DNA from: Glycine soja
Taxonomy: Eukaryota; Streptophyta; Magnoliopsida; Fabales; Fabaceae
DNA length: 64,000 nt
NCBI RefSeq assembly: GCF_004193775.1
Contig: NC_041016.1
Location: 47,492,767-47,556,766, forward strand
Direction: 5' to 3'
The notes beneath the pieces were generated by a model that was not told the DNA's origin, made no database searches, and saw nothing but the letters and a program-made list of their open reading frames with translations. This document shows positions 11,901 through 25,390 of this stretch, piece by piece. The first letter of the stretch is position 1; every line of letters begins with the position of its first letter. A program made the position numbers and the translations under genes.

Positions 11901-14900
11901 AATTAGCAAGCTCTATATTAGCAATGCACCTTGTCTTTCTTGCAATAGTGTATGAAAAAATAGACCACATTGATGTCTCCTATATGTGGAGCCGAAAGTA
12001 TTGTTCCCAAGATGTCTTTGAGTACCAAAATAGGCCTTGACAGTGTCAAAATAGTTTGTCACGGTCAAGGATGTTAAAATGAGTCAAATTCACTCAAATA
12101 TACTAGAAAAGAGTTATTATGAAAGCTCTAAATATTCTTGCAATATCCTTTTACTAATTCTCCTACTTTCTTTACATAATAAGTGTTAAATACATTTTAT
12201 AATTTTAAGTCATGAAAAATGTTTTTTTAATTTATTTTTTTTATAAAATAATAGGAAGATTTGTAAAATAATATGATGTTACTCTTCCATAACAACTCTT
12301 ATTATATTTAGAGGAGTGCTAGCAACATGTTTTTTAACACATATTTTCTTATTAGTTAGTATAATTTATTGAAAATTACAACTTAAATAGGATATGGAAT
12401 CCATAAAATTTTGTAATTTTAAATAAATTTAAATCAATAAAAAGAGTATATTCAAAATTGTATATTTAAGAGTGTATTTTTAACATTTCTCTTATACTTA
12501 AATACTCAAATTTTTTATATATGGTTTTTATCTTCTCCCCTACATTTTCTATTACTTCGTTTATTAATTATGTATCAATTTTTTCCTTTTTTTTCTCCAT
12601 GTTCTTTTTCTTTCCACTCATGGTTACATTATAAAAATAATATTAAAAAATATTTTTCATCCATATAAATACAAAAATGTTTAGAATTCGTCTTTGTAAA
12701 ATTTTCAATACATTTTTTATTTTCACAAAATTTAAAATGTGTTTTTTTTCCCTCAACGATGATTTGGATAAATTCAAACCTATAATGATCATTTTTTACA
12801 TTAGTTATGCATATAATTGATAAAATCTTATTTTTTTAACATCTTGATGAAAAAAACAATACATGTAAGTTTTGATGTCTTGATCTTACTCAAACTAAAA
12901 AAAATACATTTCAATTTCAATTTTGTGAAAACAAAAAATATATTAAAAAATTTACAAAAATAAAATTTTAAACATTTTTATATTTACAAGATAAAAAAAT
13001 ATATTTCAGCCAGCCTCAAAATAAAGTAAAATAACGTGTATGCTTAGAATTTTCCAAAATCAAAGATGAGAATTGGGTCAATAATCCGAAAGTAGAAGAT
13101 AAGAATTGGGTCAATAGTCTTTAAGGTCTCCGCCCGCTAAGACTAACCAATACATGATGATGACTACAAACAGGTTGGGCTGACTAGTAAGACTCCTTAT
13201 CTAGTTTTCATATCCTCTATAACAACAATCAAATTTTCGTGCCCTAACACATTTCAATATAATATTTATGATTAAGTTTAATTATATATTTTAATTTTAT
13301 TTAATGGATTAAAATTATTTCTGATTTTATAAAAATTTACAATAAAAGGTCACAAAATATTATACTTATTAAGAATTTATTTGATTTGAAAACTATTTTT
13401 AATCTTGTTTCTTGTTTCATTAAATAATTTTAAGAATATATCACCTTAGTTTTATTTTATTTCATGTTCTCAACTATTTGTGCAGTAATATTTTACTACT
13501 CTCTATGCAAAACTGTTTGAAAATGAAAATTACAGTAAAAATAAAATTATTTTTAAATTTGACAAAAATTTCTACTTTTTTTTAGTTTTTTCCAAATATT
13601 ATTTACAATGAGCATTCATTTGTTTTAAGTGATAGTTAAATATAAATTTTTAATGTAAATTAATTTAAGTTTTTGATTATAAATAATTGAACTTTTTTTG
13701 GTGAATACATAAATAATTAAACAAAGTATATAAAATTATCATTTTATCCTCTATTTATATAATTACATAAAATAAGTACAGCATGGATTAGTTAAAATAA
13801 TTCGTAATTAAGTACCGAAGAAGAAATAATTAATTCGTAGTCTGGATAAAATTGAGCCAACAATTTTTTAATAAACGCAAGAATGGCTAGCCTGCAATTA
13901 ATTTGAATTTCTATTTTTCTGAAAAATTGATAATTTTTTTTTATCTTATGAATTATTTAAAAAATATTTTAGATATAAACTTAAAATAATCATTCTGAAC
14001 ATTACTTGTCGACACATTTCAATTAAATTCTTAGATCAATCTAAACATCCAACTTGTCACAAATTCAATATGAAAAAACGACAAAACATTCTCAATCCAG
14101 TTTAATGCAATTGTATTTTAATAACATAAATTCAAAATCATTACTTAAGCTCCCACGCATTTTTTAATTTTTATATTTATTAACTCCGTAATATATGTTT
14201 TTCTTTTCAGATAAATGAATAATTACATACAAGACCACGTCAAATTCATAGAAAATCATTATCACTACAAAATAGACAGTTAAAAAAGTGAATTGTTTAA
14301 TCAGAATGCATGACTCAATGATTCTTAAACAAGTGCTTTAAGTTACCCCAAATAGCATATAATAAAGACTCATGGCCAGTCTTTGAAAATAAAATAGCTA
14401 TTCAATTAAACTAAAAGATAGTATAAAATTTGGTGCAGACAAAAACTCGTTACCGTGATTTAGATCTGATTGATTTTTCTTAGTCAAAATTATCCAGCAT
14501 AGAATTATAATAATTACATCCACTTGTCCCTAACTACAAATTTTAACAAAATTAAAATATTATATTTTTCATCATTATAAATATAATTTTTTTTATTTAG
14601 AATTTATCTTGTTAGAGTTTTCAGTACGTTTTTAAATATCATCTGTATACTCGAATTTATCTAATCTAATGCTTGGAAAAAAATAATATATCTAAATATT
14701 TAGAATGAATAGTTTATATATCTAGAATGATAAAAATTATATTTTAACATTTTAATAATAATGGAAAAATTATTGTTAATTAATTTTAAAATATTTTTTA
14801 TTTTTATATTTCCAATTTCCAAGCCTCTTACCACTGACATTGTAATATTCGGAGCAAAGGACTGTCACGGCTCTGTCACATCACATGTCTCAGATCAAAA
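8940..14900. other. AT-rich intergenic region
   Basis: No supported gene. 9200-9600 holds polypurine and poly-C/A stretches and a near-palindrome GGAATCACGATTCC at about 9336. 9620-9680 has a short inverted repeat around CCAATCATTGTATTGG. 12310-12500 may be a decayed MITE, with weakly similar inverted ends AGAGGAGTGCTAGCAAC and the complement of the right end. The short opposite-strand ORFs at 11690-11970 overlap each other and show no recognisable domain. Confidence 0.6.
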
Positions 14901-14939
14901 AAGTTAAAAGAATATTATAATAATTTTTCCTTAAGTGAC

Positions 14940-15309
14940 AATTCAAAATTCGCCACTCTGACCAACAATTATGCTCTTATTAATGCATCACCCGTACACG
15001 TGGCATCCGCGACAAATCATTGGGAACATCATCTGAGTGGGTCCCACTCCGTGATCCTGCGGTGGAATATGTGGTGTCGTGATCAACGCTTGTCATGATG
15101 CCATGTGGAGGGTCCTGATGGAGGTTTGTGTGAAGCAGGAACAGGCTAGTGTCCCCCCAAAACGTTAAAGAAAAGGGTGCCAAGTTGTGAATGTGAAGTG
15201 AAGAAGAAGGTGTGTTGAGGAGGGAATCAAAGGAATCTTTTGAAGGGTGAAGAGAGTAAAGAGGTGAAGTGTTGGTGGGTTTTGCTCAGATTTCTTCTCT
15301 CTGTTGAGG
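14940..15309 (+). promoter_or_regulatory. UBP15-like promoter and first non-coding exon
   Basis: Base composition changes sharply here, from AT-rich to mixed. A G-box CACGTG lies at 14997-15002. A purine-rich leader (about 15185-15290) resembles a plant 5' UTR. A GTATGT donor at 15310 suggests a 5'-UTR intron running to an acceptor just upstream of the coding start, perhaps TTCTGATTAG ending near 16551. Transcription start and UTR intron are inference. Confidence 0.45.
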
Positions 15310-16572
15310 GTATGTTCAAAGTTTTCAACTTGCATTGTGTTGCATTGTAGGTTGGTGTTGATTTCTTGTACATCTCAGATTGGGAAAAAAATGCATAATC
15401 TTTTGTGGGGTTTGGCTTATTTGTCTGAAAAACTTGAAATTTTTTAGTTTATTTTTTGCTGCTGATGTGTGGAACTAAGGAGTTTCTTCCTTCTTTTTTT
15501 TTCGTTTTATGGGGCTGAATGTCTATTTAGAAACCAAAAAATAGTTTTTTAAAAAAAATTAGGGGGGTTCAGTGGTTTCTTTTGGTGGAAGCATCTTTTT
15601 AGGTGGAGGGGTTTGTCCCGTTCTTTCTATACAACTGTGGAATGGGGTTGTTCACTTGTTTGGTTGTGTATTGCCTGAAATGGGTGTTTGTTGAATATAA
15701 AATTGGGGCAGTGGGCACACAAAGGTGAGGTTTTTTTTTTATATGCTCATTGCTTTGTTCTGTGCCATCATTGCATTTTTGACTGTTGACATCTTTCTGT
15801 GTGTTAGTGAAATGGTATTTAATAAGGGCATTTTGTTTTGTTTTTAGCTTTGTTTTGTTAAACTGGATGATGAACATGACAACTAGGTCGATGGCTGTTG
15901 AATTTCCTGTCAGACTTGAAAGCAATTGTCCTTTATTTCTTGAAATTTATTTTTTCCCCCCTTCTACCTGTAAATTTAAAGTTCAAGCAAACTATGCTGA
16001 TACTATGTTAAAGATGTGCAAGTTTGGGAACTCTTTGTTGAGTCAGTTGTTTCTTTGCTGTAAAAGATTGAGCAAGCATGGATTACTTTACATCAGGTTA
16101 TAGTGTTATACAAGGTAGGTGATTAGGTCACTCAAAGAAGGATAGGATAGCACTAACCACTTTTCCTTTTTGGAACTAAATGAACTAAATAATTAATCTA
16201 AAGTTTTTCTTTCGTTAGTGTATCTGAAAAAATAATGCAGGGTTGAGGCATTTGTTCCTTCATTATAATGGACAGGAATGTTGTATTATTAGCATCTAAG
16301 ATAGAGTGCTTGGGTGATAATTTTGAATGTAGTTCATTTCATAAGTAAATCTCTAACTGTCTTATAAGAGTGCTGAATATTCATACATTAATTAAGTACT
16401 TTATTTGTTATTGGGAAATTTCAGATCATGAAATTGAAGTAGATATACTTGACAGGTTTGAATAGTAGGGAATGGGTTATGCTGCAGTTGAAGTTGCTGT
16501 TTTCCCAGATGCGGATTACTTAGACTTTTAGGGGATGTTATTCTGATTAGTGATTTTGGGAGGAAACTGGAC

Positions 16573-16713
16573 ATGAGTATGCTTGTGGGGATATGCTCGA
16601 ACCGCGAGAATCTGATATACCCGTCCTGTTTCTGGTCTTGGTTGTGCTTCCCTTGGTGGCTTACATCTTACTTGGAAAATGGAGTGAAACCACTAAGAAG
16701 AGAGATAGGATAA
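16573..16713 (+). promoter_or_regulatory. uORF overlapping the UBP15 start codon
   Basis: An ATG at 16573 (with a second in-frame ATG at 16579) lies 20 bases before the main ATG and in another frame. It stays open for 46 codons, ending at TAA 16711-16713 inside the main coding region. Ribosomes using it could not reinitiate at the main ATG. Both starts have G at -3 and neither has G at +4, so leaky scanning is plausible. It matters only if the mature 5' UTR includes 16573. Confidence 0.5.
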
Positions 16714-19700
16714 ATTTGCTTGCCCATTTGGCTGCTGAAGAAGCTCTGAGAGCTGAAGAAATGGCTGTGGCTGATGTAATTCCTCCAGTGTCTGCTTCAA
16801 AAAATGAACATCATGTGTGTGCTAGGTGCTCTGCTCCAGCCAGAACTCGCTGCTCCAGATGCAAAATTGTTAGATATTGGTAATTCTTTTAACTTACTTT
16901 AGCTTCAAATCTATTTTTCTTTCTCCCCTTTTGTGTACTTAAATTTGTTGTGTGGAAGCATGCTTTGAATACTCATCACAATATCTGCCTTGGGAATAAG
17001 GATACATGCCTGGTAATTAGATTGAAGTTTTACACCATTACCATGCCACCAAATAAAGAATACATTTCCTTAGGAGTTGTGCTCAATTAGTTCTCAAATA
17101 GGTAATGTCTACTCAGTTTTCTCTAATTGGTATGAAATAATAAACCCATGGCTATAAAAATTAGTTCTTGGCCAGTAAAATGTGGTAGTTTTTCGGTTGG
17201 CTTGTTGCATTGGCAATTTGCTAATTTTGTGCTTTTGTTAGAACAACTCTTATGTTGATTTCTCCATGACATTTTGTTTAAGAGTTTTCAAGACTTTAAC
17301 CAATGGAAATGAAGTGGAACGACTAAATCTTGTTTTCCGAATTGGAAGAGAGAAGAGGGGAGACAGTGTATATTGTAACCTATATTAAACAACTCTTCTA
17401 TCTGCTCTTTTATAAATTTTCTTCTATAACATGATTGTTGGGGAAAATATTATGTTTGACCTTAAGATTAATTCTCAAAATTTGAGCTGTAAGTGGTTTG
17501 CAGCTCTGGAAATTGTCAAATAATCCATTGGAGGCTAAATCACAAGCAAGAATGCCAGCAACTGGAACCTCCTAAATCAAGCTCATTTCCTCTGGCTGTT
17601 TCAGTTGAGGAACTTGGTCGTGGGAGTTACTTTTATGAAAATTTGAACAGCCAGTACTTAGGTCCCTCTTTGAAGCAGACTTTAAGGGAGAGTGCACCTT
17701 TGGACAATTTGGTTCACCCTCTGACGGGCACTGCTGCTCCTGCTACAGCTGATTTTTCCATATTTAATAATTTTCAACCTTCTGCTTTTGAAAGAACTTC
17801 CCATAAATCCAACAGAGAAACATTGAGAAGAGATAATGGGTCTATTTATGAATCTTCTATTGAATCTTCTGATTGTAAAGCTACCAGTTCTCTCTCAAGT
17901 GTGGTACCAAAGGAGGCGTTTATGAGACAGAAGGTTTACTTGTTTTACTTTGATATCCAGTTGACATACATTTCATAAATTAATCAATACTAAATGTCTG
18001 ATCATGTTGCTTAACTGTTGCTGCAGTCAAGAAATAGCAATGATTCTGTGTTGGAGGAAGAAATTTCAAATGTCAATTCCGGTGGCTTTGAAGTTTATAT
18101 TAACAGATTTGATGCATCAAAAAACACAACCCATGAGGATGACAACCATCAAAGTCAATATGGAAATGTATCAGTAACAAGACACAAATATGGACGCCCA
18201 AGTGTGTCAAGTGCTTCAAACAATGATAACACTGTAGATGAATTTGAAACAGAGATCACTGCTAGAGGTGTAAATGTAGTCAAAGGGGGAAATTATCATT
18301 CTGATGAAGCAGCAAAATACAAACGCCCTTCTGAAACAACAATCAAAGGAAGCATGAAAGCTAAAAAGATATTACATACTCCCAAGACCAAATCTTCTAA
18401 ATCACCAAAGTCAACATCAAAGACATCAGCTGACTTTTGTTGCTCAGAAATAGAAAAGAAAGGGAAAACTGCAGATGAACTAAGTTAGTATTAAAGATGT
18501 TTTTTTCCCCGCATTTGTTGTCTTAATATCACTTTTCATATAGTTTTAGTTTAGTGTTAATTCTATGTTAAGTTAAAGTTATTCCACCTTTCTTGTTAGT
18601 TTTTTTTTTTTTTTTTAAATGCAAATCTATGTTAATCATGCAGAAGTTGCTGGAAATAGTGATACTATCCCTTTACATGGTAATGGTAGCAATGGGGTTG
18701 CAAGCACTGGAATTATGAAAATGATGGGCTTGAGGAAATCGACAAAACCTACTCCTCTTGCCTCCACAGAAGGCATTGATGTAAAGTGCAAGAAGGTGAC
18801 AAAGATAAAGGTCAGATTTGTGTAGATGCCTACAAATTTCAATTCCCTCTTCCCTCCTACTTGAAACAGTTTTCTATAGCCGCTAGTTAGAAACTGATTC
18901 CTTTACTAACTAATTGGTGTCTTGATCGTGTCTCAGATGTTGTTTCCTTATGATGAATTTGTAAAGATTTTTCAGAGTGATGTCTTTGGCATATACCCCA
19001 GGGGCCTGTTAAATTGTGGGAACAGGTAATACTACCATTAAAACACTACGATTGTGATAAGAAAGAAATGTTGAATATATAGATTTAATCATTTAATAAT
19101 AGATATTAACTTTTGTCATTTGTCAAGTGGTGCTGTACCTTATTCAACAACTAGATTATTATTATTATTGTTATGTCAGCAAAAGTTTTGGGGAGGGAAG
19201 GTTTCCCCCTTTCAAGGTTACTTATGTGAACTTTCTCAATTTACCTTTTGTTTTCAAACTTCTCATCTAACTTGAATATGTAAAAATGAGCCCTGATTCA
19301 CTTGAAGATAAACTTTTGCAAAAATCTATTTATGGTTCCTTTCTTGGTATATTCTGAATCATTAATTTTTTTTAATCTCTTTATTATTGCAGTTGCTATG
19401 CCAATGCTGTCTTGCAGTGCTTAACTTCTACAAAGCCTCTAGTCATCTATTTGCTTTATAGATCGCACTCAAAAGCTTGTATTTACATTCTCTCTCTATC
19501 TTTTCACTAAGATGGGTGTCAAGACTCAATTTGCTTTCAAGACATTTTTTATTAAATATTGTCTTATTCTTCATTGAGTGTCAGGTTGTGCTAAAGATTG
19601 GTGTCTCATGTGTGAGTTAGAGCAACACATAATGATTTTAAGAGAAAATGGGGCTCCTCTATCTCCTAGTCGGATACTTTGGCATATGCGGAGCATTAAC

Positions 19701-22700
19701 TGCCATATGGGTGAAGGAAGTCAGGAAGATGCCCATGAATTTTTAAGGTCTCCTGAGATTATTTTGCCTATGTTTTTTGAATTATTAATTAATACAGAAA
19801 CTTTGTTTCCTCTCTTACATAGACACACAAATTTCCTTTATATTTAGCTTGTTGTTTCTATACTGAAATTTACTTGTGTTTGTTTAAAACCTATGCTTAG
19901 TCATTGTTAAATTAAATATGTTGTTTATATAGGCTTCTAATTGCATCAATGCAATCTATATGCTTGGAGGGACTTGGTGGTGAGAAAAAAGTTGATCCTA
20001 GAATACAAGAAACAACTTTCATACAACATACTTTTGGTGGCCGTCTTCAATCCAAGGTGTGGATTCTTTGTTTTATTCCTTTTCTCGTGTTTTTCTTTGT
20101 TGCCTCTGGCTCAGACAACAGTGACCTTAATTTTACATTTGTTTGATGGCTTAGTGGAATTTAATGTCTACAGGTTAAGTGTTTGAATTGTAATCATGAA
20201 TCAGAAAGGTATGAGAACATTATGGACCTGACCTTGGAGATATTGGGTTGGGTTGAGTCACTGGAAGATGCGCTGACTCAGTTTACTTCCCCTGAAGATT
20301 TGGATGGAGAGAATATGTACAGATGTGGAAGGTCTGATGATCTAACATGTTTCTATTCTGTTACCATTATGTGGTTTAGTTGGTTAATTTAGTTGATCAG
20401 GAAAAAGAAACAATGAAGAGCATTGTAGTTTTTTCACTTCCAACTTAAGAGAGACTCACCTTTATACATTTTGAACTAGGTGCACATCATATGTTCGAGC
20501 TAGAAAGCAACTGAGCATACATGAGGCTCCTAACATCTTGACTATAGTTCTGAAGAGATTTCAGGTATCTCATAGCTCTTGTAAGGTTTTTCTCTATTGC
20601 TGCTCCTCATTTGCTTGGGAAGCTTGACTTTATTGTTTGTCTTGCACACTTGCTAGTCTTATTGTGCTACTTTTGGCTTGGTTGGTGTTACAGTTATTGG
20701 CTTTCTAGATTAAGGTTGCTTTGTAAGACATAAATTGACTTATAAAACTTTACTTGGTTGTAGATGTGATGTGGAGCTTTGCCATTTAATGATAAAGATC
20801 TAAAATTACATTCCAATATTCTATGGCAATATCCTCTAAAGCAAAATATTACTAATATATACTCTCTCTTTTTTTTCTGTACAAGTTAATTCTGTGGAAT
20901 TGGCTGTTTTTTGTTTGTGTGAATGAGTGGGTCTGACCAATTTCTAGAGACCCTTTTGACAACAAGTTTTAAAGGGTACGGAAGAAGAAAGGAGGTTAAG
21001 GATCTGTGGAACTGTGCAGTGTTTGCTATTCTTTGGTGCGTATTAATTGGAGAGGAATACTTGGATTTTTCAAGGTGTTTCGGCTTCTTTAGGAGTATTG
21101 TGATGCTTAGCTCATGGTCTTTTTAAAGTGATGCCTTTTCATATTTGTATAGAGTCTAGCATTATCTATGCTATGTATGGATATAGTCTCAAAATTTTGG
21201 TTATTTTAAGTATTCTGTTTATTTTATTTTTTGTACAAAGTCTTGATATAATTTTTCTAAAAAAACAAATACTCCCTCCTTCCCTAATTATAAGACCCTT
21301 TCAACTAATTCACTCCCCTTAAGAAAAGTAGTTAATTTAGTTCATCACATTAAATTTGTCAATTATTTGTATTATCATTCCAAAATTACCCTTTTCTTAT
21401 CTCTCCACTTAATTGCTTCTCATTAATGTTTGGAGAGAGAATAATTAAGGCTATGCAGGGAAAAAAATAATTAATGCATCTAGAAATTAGAAAAGGGTCT
21501 TATAAAAAGGGGACAAACAAATTTTTTCAAAGGGTCTTATAATTAGGGACGGGGGAGTAATAAATAGTAAATAAATTTGCAAGTCATTGTTGAGTTCCTT
21601 GAAACTATCAGTCTTAAATTGTCTCATATTTTTACTTGTTCATTCATAACTACTGTATTTTGGATCTTATACTTTTGGGTGCCTAATAATGATTCAAATT
21701 ACTTCATTTTCTATATATATTGAATCTATCTTGTTTCTGGTTCTGTACCTTCAGGAAGGAAGATATGGGAAAATTAACAAGTGCATAACTTTTCCTGAAA
21801 TGCTGGATATGATTCCTTTCATGACCGGGACGGGTGATATTCCACCACTTTACATGCTTTATGCTGTTGTTGTGCACCTGGACACACTAAATGCATCTTT
21901 CTCTGGACACTATGTTTCATATGTGAAAGATCTGCAAGGCAATTGGTTCAGAATAGATGATGCTGAGGTAAGGATATTGCCTTGTTTGCAATATCTGCAT
22001 ATAATTGGCAATTTAATGTGTGGTAATAAGTAATTGTCATACATTAACTGTCTCAAAAGCCTAAGTTACTGTGTCAAAGTGCATAGATGTTTTTTTTTAT
22101 ATCTAACAGTAACCATTTTCTTTTGTTGCTAAACATTTTATATTCATGTCAAGTGTGTTTATGAATATTAAAGAATTTGGAGAGGAACTCTCACGATTAT
22201 ACGGAATTAAGAAGTAATTAAAGTATTCAAGGAGTTGGAATAACTTGTTACCTTGGGTTTCTGCCATGCTGCCCATGCTCTGTGCTAGTAATACTTGGTC
22301 TTCAAGTTTGTGTCTGAGTACCAAGTTTGTGTCTGTGTGCCAGAGATTCGTAACTTTTCAATTTCGAATTTCAAATCATGTTAGATATAAATATTTATAG
22401 CTGCTTAAGTTTCTCTTTTACAATAAGTTGATTGCATTTTTATGGATATGGACTACAAAGAGATGATGGGTTTAAATCATCATTGAGTTTCTGCAAAGTG
22501 AACTGAGATACTTGATTATGTTTCCCTATGGAAATTGTATTTAGATAATGCAGTGTGTATCATCTGTAGATGAGAAGTTGCTGTAGCATAATTGTTAGGA
22601 ATCCAGAGTAGAACATAGAGAAAAGAAAAGAAGGATTTTATTTATGGAAAGAAATTGAACAGAACAAAAGGGTTCCCCTTCAAAATGGGTTTCTCTTTTC

Positions 22701-24057
22701 TGACAGATCTAATTTTCTGAATGGTTCTTCATACTGTTACCCCTATTTATCGAATTTATCCCTCTAAATCACTGATTACTCTAACTGCTGCGATTATTTC
22801 TATTTAACAGGTACAGCCAGTGCTAATTAATCAGGTCATGTCAGAAGGAGCATATATCCTATTCTACATGAGGTAGAGATTTAGTTGCTGTCACAGTTGT
22901 TGACAATTTGTTTCCTTTATCTGGGTATATTGGCAATTAATATACGTGGTTCTGTAGTTTTATTTCTATCTATTTATAAATGTCAAATCACCCTCTTTGT
23001 TAATACAAAAAATTCAAAATGTCTTTCCAAACGAAAGATGAAAATGCTGTGGTGAAATCATGTGAAATGTTGATATTTTATCTTATTGCTTCCATCAACT
23101 TTAGGTAACTATCGAAAAAAGTTGATCCGGAATTATAATAAAGGACTCAGTAAATTCGATTGATCATATTCTTGCATTCTGTTGCTGCATATGATAGGTG
23201 GGGATGTGCTTTTTATGTGACCTGTTTTAAGTTCCTATAAGAATACATATTTTAACTGATTCTTCATGGATCTTTTATCTGATCCTATTTCTTGGATTTG
23301 ATAAATTGTAATCTTGGTCCATTCTTTATGGATGTCGGTGCATTTTTCTTTTATTGCATGCTATATTTATGCTTTCTTCTGGCTTTAAAACTGTTGAATT
23401 GTTGGTAGGTCCTGTCCCCGTCCTCCGGTAGAACATACTATGAATGCCATGCAGCAATCTGTTTATGATTCTTCAAAGCACAATCCAATGGAAATGCAGA
23501 AACCTAATAAACCAGGACATAGTAGGCATGGCAGTCGTCAGTTTTTTGTCCCAGAGCCATCACCTAATACTAGGCCAGAAATCACCACTCACATTATTGA
23601 CACCACCAATGGCTTCCTTAGAAAAAGCACCAATAGGAATGCCCTGCCGGTGACCCAAACTTATGCCGAAAACGTCAGGCGTGAGTTTTCAGATGCCACA
23701 TCAAGTGACTGGTCCCTTTTCACTAGCTCAGATGAGGCTTCTTTCACAACTGAGAGCACCAGGGACTCCTTCAGCACTGTAGACTATGGTGATTCATGCA
23801 ACATGGATCCAATTTCATCTATCTTCAACTACCCCCCAGAAAAGTCCTACTTGAAGTTTTCACATAGTAGGCCAGTTACCAGGGTCTTCCCTGAAAAGGG
23901 TCATGTTAAACAAGTACAGAGGATTGATCATTCCAAAAGGGTCAGCCATTCTTCTTCAAATGAACATCCACCAAATGGGAATTGTGGCATGTATGTATAT
24001 TATGGGAGTAATCCTGTGTGTGGTACTACCCGGACTTCTAGTCAGTGTGAATTTTAG
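16593..24057 (+). CDS. UBP15: Ubiquitin carboxyl-terminal hydrolase 15-like (MYND + USP), 13 coding exons, 989 aa
   Basis: Coding exons by GT..AG borders and frame: 16593-16879, 17504-17933, 18027-18483, 18644-18810, 18937-19025, 19393-19478, 19585-19747, 19933-20056, 20174-20331, 20480-20564, 21755-21967, 22811-22872, 23409-24057; the joined frame is open for 2970 bases. Residues about 10-27 form a hydrophobic N-terminal anchor. Residues 76-113 form a MYND zinc finger with all eight ligands (C76, C79, C87, C90, C96, C100, H109, C113). The USP fold starts near 447: Cys box with C478 nucleophile, CX2C pairs 604/607 and 652/655, His box with H734, Asp at 750/751. The 114-478 linker and C-terminal tail are Ser-rich and low in structure. 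It removes ubiquitin from proteins; Arabidopsis UBP15 (SOD2) promotes organ and seed growth downstream of DA1. The Met-Leu-Glu-Pro-Arg N-terminus favours UBP15 over UBP16-19. All key residues are intact. Exon borders are predicted, not transcript-verified. Confidence 0.93.
21272..21557. mobile_element. Stowaway (Tc1/mariner) MITE in UBP15 intron 10, 286 bp
   Basis: The left end CTCCCTCCTTCCCTAATTAT and the right end (read in complement, CTCCCCCGTCCCTAATTAT) are inverted repeats of about 30 bp that continue through the shared AAGACCCTTT. TA flanks both sides (21270-21271 and 21558-21559), the Stowaway target duplication. The element is too short to code. The well-kept TIRs suggest a fairly young insertion in the intron between the 20480-20564 and 21755-21967 exons. 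Confidence 0.93.
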
Positions 24058-24897
24058 TCTTTGGGGAATCCTAACTTGTTGAACTGATTATTAGATGCAG
24101 TAGGTGCTGTGCCTCAAAGTTTTCAATACTTAGTTGATTGAGGCATATAGTTCTTTTAAGCACAGATGTATTTTTTTTTTGTTATTGATAATTGTAAAGA
24201 TGACGGCATCGATCCTTTAGTTATCTATTAATCCATCAGTCTTTTCCTAGTGGTATCACTGTTCCATTTCATTGAGATTTGAGACTATTTTTAAACTTGC
24301 GTTAATTAATACTAGGGTCCATGCTCACTAGGCATGTTGATGTCCTATTTATATAATGCATTAGTATAATATTAAAAACATATCGGTAACACTTGCGTTA
24401 TTATTTAACTCAAAACTCATTCTTAATAGCTTTTCACTTAACGAGAAATTCTTGTACAGTATCTACTTTACACGAGTGTAAATTACACTAAACTATAATT
24501 GATGTATCATCATTTAAATAATCATAGAAGTTTGTATCATACAGTTACTGTGTATTTAAATCGATAATGTGGCTGTTGTTGATTGGTGTACATTATGGAA
24601 CTTGTGAAAACGAGACTTGCACATGTCTATATTATAGTGCTGGTTTTTATGTTGACCAAGGCAAAGAAATTTTTCCCTTTAACGAATGGCATCATGAACA
24701 ATAAGCTTGGTGCCTTGATATTCTTTTGACATAAATTTTCAGGCAACATCATGAGGATTTTACACTCAATTTTGATTGAGTTTTGACGAATCTGTCTGGC
24801 AATTATAGGTAATAACTACAACAACAAACGAGTCAGGGGAATACCAACCATTAAACAAACCAACTTTAAAGCACATGATAGTGATCACACTACTCAG

Positions 24898-25178
24898 CTC
24901 ATGTTTGGATTTAAGTTTGAAAAATAATTTTATGAATTTTAATATGCAATGACAAAAAATCCAATGCACGAAATGAATGAAAAAATTGATAATTCCATAG
25001 TAAAAGTACTTTTAGACTCTCTGGACTTTGTGCAAACACCATTTCAAACAGGGTGCATAATATTGTATTTGGATTGCTGTTTGAAATTTCAAACCCATAG
25101 TTTAGGGGAAAAAACAAGGTACGACCTTCTGCTCAATCCGTGATTTTTAATTATTCAAATGGAAATCTAAACACACTA
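24898..25178. mobile_element. Possible MITE, TTTGGAT-type ends
   Basis: The left end ATGTTTGGATTTAAGTTTGAA and the complement of the right end, GTGTTTAGATTTCCATTTGAA, are imperfect inverted repeats about 280 bp apart. No clear target duplication was found. It lies between the convergent UBP15 and SOUL genes. Confidence 0.4.
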
Positions 25179-25390
25179 AAGCTAGCAAGCTTTCATAAAA
25201 AAAAAAAAAAAAGTTCGCAAGCTAGCGATCCAAAATACTATTTAAGCTGAAAGCATTGCTTAAGCTGAATGTTAAACACTTTATTTTATCAATTTCAGAT
25301 GCTCTAATACTTCAAACCATGATCTGCTCAGTTTTCTTGCAGAAAGTTTACAAGCTATGTAAAGTGATGTAAATAGTTTTCTCATAAATT

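Noticed and set aside
11692..11970. Overlapping ORFs on both strands (92 and 66 codons)
   Set aside because: They mirror each other, have no domain, splice context or promoter, and lie in AT-rich DNA.
14273..14300. CACTACAAAA as a CACTA terminus
   Set aside because: No matching inverted end or 3-bp duplication could be found, and the motif is short enough to occur by chance.
14980..15183. Minus-strand ORF of 67 codons
   Set aside because: It lies antisense in the GC-richer promoter of the UBP15 gene, where stop codons are rarer by composition.
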